A DNA stretch of 64,000 nt from Corythucha ciliata (Eukaryota; Arthropoda; Insecta; Hemiptera; Tingidae), in assembly GCA_038030265.1 (NCBI GenBank), contig CM075943.1:43586001-43650000 (forward strand), given 5' to 3'. The notes beneath the pieces were generated by a model. It searched no databases and had not been told where the DNA came from. It saw nothing but the letters and a program-made list of their open reading frames with translations. The position numbers and the translations under genes are program-made. Every line of letters starts with the position of its first letter. The stretch's first letter is position 1. This document shows positions 31,431-40,713 of the stretch, piece by piece.

Positions 31431-32490
31431 TGGCTATAGACGCGGCTGAGCGCTCCATCTCAATTATAGCCAGGAATTGGCGATTTTTTCCAGTTTCAGC
31501 CCAGTTTTAAGCGGGGTTTCTCAAATAGATCCATGAGTTAGGTGTTGTTTTTTAAGTCCTGGGTTCCATTGAGATTTATCGAAAACTTTGATGGGGGGGG
31601 GGTAAAATGGGGGATGAAATTTAAAAAAAAATCGCTTAAATTCACACGTTTATTATAAAATAGGCACAAAAATTTAATATAACAAAGCCCTTGGAAAACT
31701 ACCGAAACTTTTCGACATTTTTGAAGAGAGGGTGGTGAAAATAGAGGAAGAAGTTCGGTTCAATGAAACAAATTCTGGTATCAAAATTATTACTTCTGGG
31801 ACGGCTTACGCTTAGGGTATCCGTATACGGAATGAAATGCACTCGTTCCGACCGCCAGCTGCCGGAGCGAAATTTTTATTTATTTATTTTTGAAATTTTA
31901 GCCGCTTTATTATTTCATAACTTTATGTGACAATTTCCGTCATTAATCAGTTTTTGCCCCGGATAATTAAAGGATTTTCTCAAATTGATGAGCGAATTGG
32001 CGTTGTGTTTGCCGTCTTCAGCCGCGAATTAGCGCTTTTCGTCAATTTCAGTCACGAAAGCGCACTAACCAACCACGTGTTGGCATTTTCTCAATAGTAG
32101 CTCAACCTGCATGCTAAACGATTGATCTCTGCTTTTTCTCAATTTTAAAGTCGTAAATTTGCGCTTTATCACAATTTCACTTCCATTTTCCCGAAGGGAA
32201 GGAAGTTTGGTAATGCCAAAAGAAAGAAATAAAAAAAAAAAAAAATTAGCTGACATCGGATTCGTGTTCCTTGACCCCGAAGTGGACTAAAACTCGATTT
32301 TCTGAATGGCGTCTGTCGTACGTTGTCCTGTCGTAAATTTTTCTCGACAGATCTGGATGGAGTGACAGCTTACAATTTTTTCTATCTTTGCTGTGAATTA
32401 GCACTTTTTAGCTATTTTAGCCACGAATAGTAGCGGTTTTTTGGAAAGTTTTTCACCCTTCAGTTTTTGCCGTGTACTTGGCCCAAGATT
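31430..32490 (-). repeat. A-family array with embedded Rpt-1 copy
   Basis: A-family units such as GCGAATTAGCGCTTTTCGTCAA near 32020-32045 flank an Rpt-1 copy at 31555-31878. The array fades out near 32490. Confidence 0.6.
31555..31878 (+). repeat. Rpt-1, copy 3 (partial)
   Basis: It matches 21709-22022 from CCTGGGTTCCATTGAGATTT to CAGCTGCCGGAGCGAAATTT with small differences. Confidence 0.85.
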
Positions 32491-33080
32491 AGCACATTAG
32501 CGCGACCCGCAACTCCGAGCAGACCCATTCAGCTCCTCCTAGAGAAAGAGCTGTAGTGAGTGTGAAAAACGCGCTTAAGAAAACGGCTGTAACCGTGTGG
32601 TTGCAGCTGGCTGCGCGTGCCCCTTTTGCATCCCTTTAGATACGGCCAAGAAAATTATCAGATTTCATTCTATTTTTCAAAATTAGTCAATGAAATTTTT
32701 TTTTTTTTCACTAGTGCAGCACTAGCGAAAAAGGAAAATATCTGCCATTCATTAAAATTGTTATTCACTGTAGGTACTTTTCCTTTTACAGCCCTTTAAT
32801 ACAGTTTAGGGTGGTGAGCAGGGGAGCACCCCTCACAAGGGGGGATTTCGCGTCCAGCCATATCAGGGAGGGTAGACGCCACTGATCCTATGGCGAAGCA
32901 TTTTTATTTGCATAAAATCGTCCTCCAAATAGTGCTGCTGGTAATTTTGTCTTTTAAGCATGTACATGCTCCCTCCCCCCTCAAGGTTTCATCCCGCAGG
33001 TATCCCCCATCCACAGCTCAGCCGGCGCGGCTATTTAGTCATGTAGCGATATTGTTCCACTGCCCCACATCTGAAACAAT
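32490..33080. other. No recognisable gene
   Basis: It contains a T homopolymer near 32695 and a short CACTAGTGCAGCACTAGCG palindrome. The plus frames of about 60-74 codons show no motif. Confidence 0.35.
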
Positions 33081-33081
33081 A

Positions 33082-33650
33082 CATATATTTTACGAGGAAA
33101 ATGAAGCTGAATAGTTTGGCTTAAAAACGGAATAAATAAAAAATGTTTATTTATCGATATATTTTTCGGCCATATGAAGTAACCTGTAAAGGCTCCAATT
33201 CAAGTGGAGCCAGTTGGCTCGTTGGCTTGGGGCAAGGGTCGCTTGATGGATCGGCGCGAGGCCAATTGGCTCGTTGGCTTCGCCGTGAATGGGGGCCTTA
33301 AGATATCACACAACGCCTTTTATTGAATCGCTCCTGCCAAATGTTTATTACTAATTACCTACATTACCAATCACTAAATTAATTACCATATCATCTTTAT
33401 TAACGATTATTCATTTTCTGTGCATTATTCAGAAGAACTTGCAAAGTTCCCTGATAGTGAAAATCAATCAAAAGCCGTTCTGTTGACCACGAAGGAAATG
33501 TCCCGGAGCAAAGCTATTTCCCCTGACGAACAAGAAGTGATTCATCCGTCGTTTACTTACGAGTATAGAGACACCATACTTAAAATCGCATGTTTGTAAT
33601 TGGGATAGTACAACAATGTAAATGAATTCCAGCGCAAGAGTTGTTGAAAT
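33082..33650 (+). repeat. Partial duplicate of the coiled-coil gene 5' region
   Basis: It matches 34182-34757 nearly base for base, from TTTTACGAGGAAAATGAAGC to the ATTCCAG acceptor. The later copy has about 24 extra bases near 34347. It contains one candidate exon (33433-33595) but no downstream exons: sequence diverges immediately after the acceptor. Confidence 0.88.
33433..33595 (+). pseudogene. Orphan copy of coiled-coil gene exon 'a'
   Basis: It is the same exon as 34558-34720: acceptor TTATTCAG, 53 open codons, and a TTT/GTAATT donor. The next exon is missing from this copy, so it is not functional alone. Confidence 0.5.
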
Positions 33651-33654
33651 GTTG

Positions 33655-34180
33655 ATGTTCAAAACTACCCTGAACTTGCGGTTTTGAAGGAAGAAATACC
33701 TTATTTTTTTTAGAAAATGATAATTTGCTCAGAAAAACTGCCCATTAACTAAAATAATTTTAGAGAGTGATTTTGAAGAGGACACATTGAAGAAGTTTTT
33801 CTGACCTTGGGAAGCCGATTTGAAGAGATTTAGCGTAAAATAGTTGGGGTTGACGTTTGTTGGAAAATTGAAAATTCCGGATTTTGCCCAGTTTGAATAG
33901 CTGTCAAGGCCACCAAAAGCGATCAATTTGAGTTTAAATATCTTTTCCCGATAGAAAAAATTGTGCTCTTTCCGAATCTGTCGTTAAAAGTTGTAAAACG
34001 TTCACTTGGAAGCGAGCAACTCGCATTTTTCCGAGAAAAGTGACTTAAGCCTTAAAAATCGTTCAAAAAATCATATCTCGAATAGTTTTGATTTTCGGAC
34101 CATAGCCGGTGGGGTATTTTCGATCACAAATGAGGTCTAATTTCACCCATTTTTTTTTTGTACAAGTCAAAACCGACCAC
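33655..34180 (+). repeat. Dispersed repeat ending in ACCACCCTGTA
   Basis: Shares long blocks with 16403-16600 (first half) and 19665-19905 (second half). It ends CAAAACCGACCACCCTGTA. It lies exactly between the two copies of the coiled-coil 5' region. Confidence 0.8.
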
Positions 34181-34557
34181 CCTGTATTTTACGAGGAAAA
34201 TGAAGCTGAATAGTTTGGCTTAAAAACGGAATAAATAAAAAATGTTTATATATCGATATATTTTTCGGCCATATGAAGTAACCTGTAAAGGCTCCAATTC
34301 AAGGTGGAGCAAGTTGGCTCGTTGGCTTGGGGCAAGGGTCGCTTGAAACTTCCCCGCACACGAGTGGAATAAGGATCGGCGCGAGGCCAATTGGCTCGTT
34401 GGCTTCGCCGTGAATGGGGGCCTTAAGATATCACACAACGCCTTTTATTGAATCGCTCCTGCCAAATGTTTATTACTAATTACCTACATTACCAATCACT
34501 AAATTAATTACCATATCATCTTTATTAACGATTATTCATTTTCTGTGCATTATTCAG

Positions 34558-35496
34558 AAGAACTTGCAAAGTTCCCTGATAGTGAAAATCAATCAAAAGC
34601 CGTTCTGTTGACCACGAAGGAAATGTCCCGGAGCAAAGCTATTTCCCCTGACGAACAAGAAGTGATTCATCCGTCGTTTACTTACGAGTATAGAGACACC
34701 ATACTTAAAATCGCATGTTTGTAATTGGGATAGTACAACAATGTAAATGAATTCCAGGCATTTGATTCGAATTTACATTCAAGTCATTGACGATGAGATT
34801 CAAGAATTGAACAATATTTATGAGCAGGACCTGAGCAAGTATCGTAAGCGCATGATGAAAATTAATTGTGAAAAACTTGCCATCGTTGAGCACGCTGAAA
34901 AGGTGCGTGAAATGAAGAACGTGTTAAAAGATTTGGTTATCATGAAACAGAAAGGAAGAAAAACCGCGGATTTGCGAGTATATTTAGGGTATTTATCTTT
35001 CGATTCAAAGTACCTAACTCAATATTGGAATGGGGTGAATTTTGTTTAATTATCCCGATCCTCACGTAATAATAAAAAAAAAGGTTTCTGAAAATTTCTG
35101 TGAAACAAGATAAACAAGATATCCGGCGACTCACAGTTCTCACGAGTGGTGTTCGACGTGAGATGAAAGATTTGAGAAGACGCTATTTCTCGAAAGACAT
35201 CTAATTAGAGTGGACCTGGAGCTGTACGAAATAAAATACAATCAATTGGAACAGAAAATGCAAGAACAGACGGAAGAATTCGTACAAATTAAAAAAATTA
35301 TTGGTAAGATACTTTAGAGTTTTTTTTTAATGAGCTGAACATAACGTTTGATTGAAATTATACAGACGTCTACTCTAGGAAACTTGGAGCTTGGCTTGTA
35401 GAGTTGCGGTCTAAAGAAATGAGTTTCCAGCACAACATAGGCGTTTTGACTTCTGTTAGGAAGTTGAGGGATAAGCAACTCGGATCCAGACCATAA
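34558..35496 (+). pseudogene. Coiled-coil protein gene, copy 1 (four candidate exons, one frameshift)
   Basis: Candidate exons: a 34558-34720 (acceptor TTATTCAG; 53 codons, opening ELAKFPDSENQSKAV), b 34758-34902 (opening HLIRIYIQVIDDEIQELNN, strongly heptad-like; donor AAG/GTGCGT), c 35137-35303 (coiled coil, donor ATTG/GTAAGA) and d 35366-35496 (acceptor TTATACAG, stop TAA at 35494). Exon a joins b in frame across a 37-nt intron; c joins d in frame; the b-c joint is not resolved because phases disagree. Exon c lacks one G near 35179 compared with copy 2, which shifts its frame, so this copy is broken or has a sequencing error. The product would be a Lys/Glu-rich alpha-helical protein, perhaps cytoskeletal or ciliary; the family is not recognised. 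Confidence 0.5.
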
Positions 35497-36270
35497 GGGT
35501 CCCAAGCTTGAGGCTTCCTTCAGTACCTAAATATTCATCCCGAAACCCGAAATATACGGTGATCGTGATGGTGACGAAGGGGATAATTGGGAGCCTTAAT
35601 AAGAAGAACTCTTATCAATGAACCTACCTGTATTCGGTAAGGGAGAAAAATTAATTTATCATTATGAATCGAACCCATAGGTTGAGTTGCGTTTAAAAAT
35701 GATAGGCTTGCAGTCTGGGTGATGAGATAATGGCGGCCAACCTTGCTGTAGGACCGTACAGCATGCATGAATAATTAGTCGTGATTAGGTATAGAAGGAC
35801 CAAAGGGGAGGCGAACATTAGCCTCACATGCAAATAACTGTAATTATCTTTGTCTGAGAGCTTCCGTTGTCCAACCAGTTCTAATCATCTTTCTCGTCTA
35901 ATTCACTACAGGGCAAGGCAACGCCATCGTATAATCTCCAATCGCTCCGAGCCGACCGAGTATACCCACGCTACACACACGTACACAACGACGTAGTGCC
36001 TGTCTTAACTCAGCTTGAAAGAAATCTTTGGAATGAACATTTTCTTTATATTATATATATAGTTGTTATTAGTGAACATTCCATCGTTTCTATTCAAATC
36101 AACAAAACACCAGCCTAATCTTATTAATGCGTTATTTTGTTTCGTTCGTGGTTCGAGATGGAGGGTTGTCGCTTCAGCTCAGTCAATATAACGTCTGAAG
36201 AAGAACAGTACAAGTTTTCAGTGAATGATTCTGCACCTTAAAAATGTTTTTATCACAAAACGTTTGCTCG
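34707..36270 (+). repeat. Tandem duplication of 1564 bp, unit 1
   Basis: Starts AAAATCGCATGTTTGTAATT and recurs at 36271-37832 with very few differences (an indel in exon c, a TATA microsatellite length change near 36050/37612, small indels near the end). Confidence 0.92.
36158..36241 (+). CDS. Small ORF, possible first exon of gene copy 2
   Basis: ATG in a GTTCGAG context opens 27 codons (MEGCRFSSVNITSEEEQYKF then SVNDSAP) before TAA. The upstream 230 bp is GC-richer, as at a promoter. The equivalent at 37723 has small indels that change the frame. It lies between the stop of copy 1 and exon b of copy 2, so it might be a first exon, but no donor was proven. Confidence 0.25.
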   Translation: MEGCRFSSVNITSEEEQYKFSVNDSAP

Positions 36271-37832
36271 AAAATCGCATGTTTGTAATTGGGATAGTAC
36301 AACAATGTAAATGAATTCCAGGCATTTGATTCGAATTTACATTCAAGTCATTGACGATGAGATTCAAGAATTGAACAATATTTATGAGCAGGACCTGAGC
36401 AAGTATCGTAAGCGCATGATGAAAATTAATTGTGAAAAACTTGCCATCGTTGAGCACGCTGAAAAGGTGCGTGAAATGAAGAACGTGTTAAAAGATTTGG
36501 TTATCATGAAACAGAAAGGAAGAAAAACCGCGGATTTGCGAGTATATTTAGGGTATTTATCTTTCGATTCAAAGTACCTAACTCAATATTGGAATGGGGT
36601 GAATTTCGTTTAATTATCCCGATCCTCACGTAATAATAAAAAAAAAGGTTTCTGAAAATTTCTGTGAAACAAGATAAACAAGATATCCGGCGACTCACAG
36701 TTCTCACGAGTGGTGTTCGACGTGAGATGAAAGATTTGAGGAAGACGCTATTTCTCGAAAGACATCTAATTAGAGTGGACCTGGAGCTGTACGAAATAAA
36801 ATACAATCAATTGGAACAGAAAATGCAAGAACAGACGGAAGAATTCGTACAAATTAAAAAAATTATTGGTAAGATACTTTGGAGTTTTTTTTTAATGAGC
36901 TGAACATAACGTTTGATTGAAATTATACAGACGTCTACTCTAGGAAACTTGGAGCTTGGCTTGTAGAGTTGCGGTCTAAAGAAATGAGTTTCCAGCACAA
37001 CATAGGCGTTTTGACTTCTGTTAGGAAGTTGAGGGATAAGCAACTCGGATCCAGACCATAAGGGTCCCAAGCTTGAGGCTTCCTTCAGTACCTAAATATT
37101 CATCCCGAAACCCGAAATATACGGTGATCGTGATGGTGAAGAAGGGGATAATTGGGAGCCTTAATAAGAAGAACTCTTATCAATGAACCTACCTGTATTC
37201 GGTAAGGGAGAAAAATTAATTTATCATTATGAATCGAACCCATAGGTTGAGTTGCGTTTAAAAATGATAGGCTTGCAGTCTGGGTGATGAGATAATGGCG
37301 GCCAACCTTGCTGTAGGACCGTACAGCATGCATGAATAATTAGTCGTGATTAGGTATAGAAGGACCAAGGGGAGGCGAACATTAGCCTCACATGCAAATA
37401 ACTGTAATTATCTTTGTCTGAGAGCTTCCGTTGTCCAACCAGTTCTAATCATCTTTCTCGTCTAATTCACTACAGGGCAAGGCAACGCCATCGTATAATC
37501 TCCAATCGCTCCGAGCCGACCGAGTATACCCACGCTACACACACGTACACAACGACGTAGTGCCTGTCTTAACTCAGCTTGAAAGAAATCTTTGGAATGA
37601 ACATTTTCTTTATATATATATATAGTTGTTTATTAGTGAACATTCCATCGTTTCTATTCAAATCAACAAAACACCAGCCTAATCTTATTAATGCGTTATT
37701 TTTGTTTCGTTCGTGGTTCGAGATGGAGGGTTTTCGCTTTCAGCTCAGTCAATATAACGTCTGAAGAAGAACAGTACAAGTTTCAGTGAATGATTCTCAC
37801 CTTAAAAATGTTTTTAACACAAAACGTTGCTT
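36271..37832 (+). repeat. Tandem duplication, unit 2
   Basis: Second copy of 34707-36270. Similarity fades at ACACAAAACGTTGCTTTC. It lacks exon a because the unit boundary falls inside that exon's end. Confidence 0.92.
36322..37061 (+). CDS. Coiled-coil protein gene, copy 2 (exons b-d intact)
   Basis: Exons: b 36322-36466, c 36701-36868 and d 36931-37061. Exon c is open here over 168 nt (core RREMKDLRKTLFLERHLIR, then EIKYNQLEQKMQEQTEEF), a clear coiled coil, and joins exon d (DVYSRKLGAWLVELRSKEMS, ending LGSRP) in phase. Splice signals are TCACAG acceptor, GTAAGA donor and TTATACAG acceptor. Near-identity to copy 1, including introns, points to recent duplication. The start exon is unknown: exon a is absent from this copy. 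The function is unknown; the composition suggests a long helical structural protein. Confidence 0.5.
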
Positions 37833-38796
37833 TCTGTTGCATGTTGAACCTCGGGAAAATACTCGAGGTCTTTAAATTAACCGAAGAGAACAACTGAGAA
37901 CTCTCCACTTCTGACTGATTCTTTTTTAAAGTTGTGACCAGTGACCACTTGTTAACAGCCGGCTACGTGTGAACTACACTAACAAGCATTTGAATTGCTT
38001 CTTGTCCTCTCCACACCAGTGAATTATGGAAAGAGGTACCATTGTCATTCTATTGGTGTTTGTTTGGAAAGCGCTCGCCCCACACCGCTCGCTGATTGGT
38101 TCAAGTGTTGTGTCGACATGTTAATGCAAACCCCCCTCTTGTTTAATGCATGCTTTCCTTTCGTCCACCCTATAAGGAGCCGATCTCGGGGAGCTCTCTC
38201 TGCCCAAAGAGACTCCCGCGAGCAATTTACACGTTTCTCTCTCATTAACAAATGAAATGCTCTAGCGTTCGAAAGAATTTTGAAGTTCTGGCCCTTAGTT
38301 CACTTCCTATTATTATAAAACCTAGAGCCCACTGAACCCTCAAGCTTTTGCCTAAAAAAAAAAGAAGGAATGAACGAACTCAATAGGTACGCCTCATCCA
38401 TATTCAGGTTGGATCGCGTGCTAGAGAATAAAATAAAGCAAACAGAGAAAATAAAGAGTGAAAGCCTAAGCTTTAGTTCAGTAGCCTCACACTTACTGAA
38501 CCTGTTTCATGTTAATTCCAAAGCGTTCTTGTAGGACCATTGATCTTGAACGTTGTTATTAACAAGAATAGTGAATTAGGGAGAAGGGTATTAATCACCG
38601 AAAGGTGTATACTTCGAAGCAGTATTTCCTAATTCTCATTCTTTTGAATGTTGCCCCTGAACGCAATGTACAACCGAGTAGTTTTTACGGAATTTATGTA
38701 AACAATAATTATTAGAACAACCCGTTCCGCAAGCTTTTGTCCATTCCGCAGATTATGATTTGGCTCTTTCTAAAATCAAATTTTGAGGATCTGGGG
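37833..38796. other. Intergenic, with a promoter-like segment
   Basis: Apart from the segment at 38090-38210 no feature was recognised; a 28-codon frame starts at 38252. Confidence 0.35.
38090..38210 (+). promoter_or_regulatory. Promoter-like segment: CCAAT box plus TATA box
   Basis: GCTGATTGGTTC (inverted CCAAT, about 38090) lies about 80 bp before CCCTATAAGGAGCC (about 38167-38180), followed by a GC-rich stretch with CTCTCTCTGCC about 30 bp downstream. The spacing is that of an RNA polymerase II promoter. No convincing coding exon follows within 500 bp. Confidence 0.3.
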
Positions 38797-38945
38797 CCTA
38801 TTCCACGAAAGTACCCTGCAACTCTTCACTATCAACTTTGCACTCCGCACTTTTCCGAAAAGTTAGCAGAGTTTGTGTTCCACCATTCCTGTGCATTAAC
38901 TTTTCACTCTTCATCAGTTGCAGAGTTAATTTGAAGAGTAACCTT
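38795..38945. repeat. MITE-like repeat with GGGGCCTATTCCACGAAAGT end
   Basis: Its end and the following GCAACTCTTCACT match, in inverse orientation, the end of 43365-43493 (GGGGCCTATTTCACAAAAGT when inverted). The two copies diverge inward. Confidence 0.55.
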
Positions 38946-40713
38946 ACGTTGAAATAATTTCTAGCCGCAAGCCGTTGACAAGAAGTTAGTTACGAGGGGT
39001 ATTCTGCACTCGAGGGCTCGAGGGAGAATAAAATATAAGCCTTATGAAATGTTATTAATTGAGTTAAAATTCAACATTTTTTTATTTTTCTACGTTGGCA
39101 GACTAGTTTCGGGGTTACACCCCATTCTCAATACCGTCCAGTCCAATTACGTCGGCAACAAAAAAGTCAAAATTGAAAGTCGTACACGAAAAAGAACTCC
39201 CCTTTCACATTCTTTCCCCGCCTCTTCCTGCTCACCCCCCCCCCAAGCGAAACCACCAGAGCTTCTTGTTAATCCAAGTAAACATACAAATCACCACATC
39301 AACGGCAGACCGAACTGAACCCAACAACCTAAAATGGCACGTGGCACATGGCATGGGGTGTGCAATTGTTCGATCCATGATCCGAGAGACCGTTCGTTAG
39401 GCAGAAGACACTTGTGGATTAGCGGTACATTTTTATTCATATATATTTTTTTTGTGTTGGAAAAGGAGGGCACATTGATTAACACCGACGATTCGAGGAA
39501 CAATTTGCCAACAGACGCGCGAGCTCATGATTGGGCTTCATGACTACCGCGTACTTCACAATTCCATGATTTTCATGGATTACACTCGGCAGTGGCACGC
39601 TTCCTATTTGTCTTGATGGCCAATTTTGGGGGAAAATGCAGGAGAGAATACTTCTTCCTCTGTCAATCTCCTCCACAACCCACATTTTTTTTCTTCAAAA
39701 ATATGGTAAACGATTTGTCGTCTCACGAGATCCTGTTGTTATTCCTCCAAAACCGGGTTTCAACCTACTTATAGGTCATCCTCAGGTGTTGTCTCCTTAC
39801 ACATATTTTTCTGTAACGCATGTCGTCAGGTTTTAGAAGTCAATTAAATATCATCAATAAATTGTTCGCCTAATTTTCGGGTTATGTTCAACCACACAAT
39901 GTTGACCAAAAACAATGTACTAAGTACACATTTTATTCCGTCTCTCCTTTGTCGACATTTTACTCGTAATACTCCGTGTTACTGACTTCGTGCTAACGGC
40001 TACCGGCTAGTAAAATTTTCAACAAACAGGAGTGAGGGACGCGAATGGTGGAACACAAACTCTTCGAACTTTGCGGAAAAGTGTGGAGTGCAGCGTTGGA
40101 GCCTCATTTTGAACGGTCAGGAAGAAAATGCCGCAAGAGGAATCTAAGGACGCCGTATAAGAAATAACATTATCCTGCCTTGGCAACAGCACTTGCGGGT
40201 TTTTCCCGACACCTCTGAATATGGCCCTAGGTCGGGCATGGTTGTGTGGCGCGTTTGGCTCGGGCTGTGCGGCTGCTCGAGAGTCTCCCAAAAAATCGTT
40301 TGTTTCGGATTTGAACGGCTGTATGAGGCGTGGCGTTGTGGAACTGTAACGACTCTCCGGATGGATTGGTGTGTTCTCGTAAAAGCGGATTTACAATTGA
40401 CGAGAAGCTCGTACTAGTAGTCAACCATTATTTTTCGACGGTCGCGAAGGAAATCAATAAGAATGATCTCCTTTGAAACCCAGAAATCGGTTGCTATAAT
40501 TATTCACACAGACGAACGAGTTTTTGCTTGAACATTGCACTAGAGAAACCTCTTGGAGAACGCTGCATGCCGTTGAAATATTAGTCCCTTCGAACACACT
40601 TCCTGCAAACATCTTCATCACTTTCGTTTGGGTATTTCACTCACTATACTTTCGACTAGAAGGGTCAACTATTGACTTAAAAAAAACTGAAAACTGTGGC
40701 AAACAAAAAAACA
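38946..40713. other. No recognisable gene; two hammerhead-like motifs
   Basis: Minus-strand motifs at 39106-39135 and 39757-39785 have a GAAAC after a short stem (see findings). Frames of up to 90 codons show no domain. Poly-C lies at 39235-39244. Confidence 0.35.

Noticed and set aside
34747..35049. 100-codon single-exon protein as the true gene product
   Set aside because: The ATG lies in the short intron before the acceptor; splice signals and the in-frame join to exon a argue for a spliced exon instead.
38090..38260. Histone gene promoter
   Set aside because: CCAAT and TATA boxes are present but no histone coding sequence follows.
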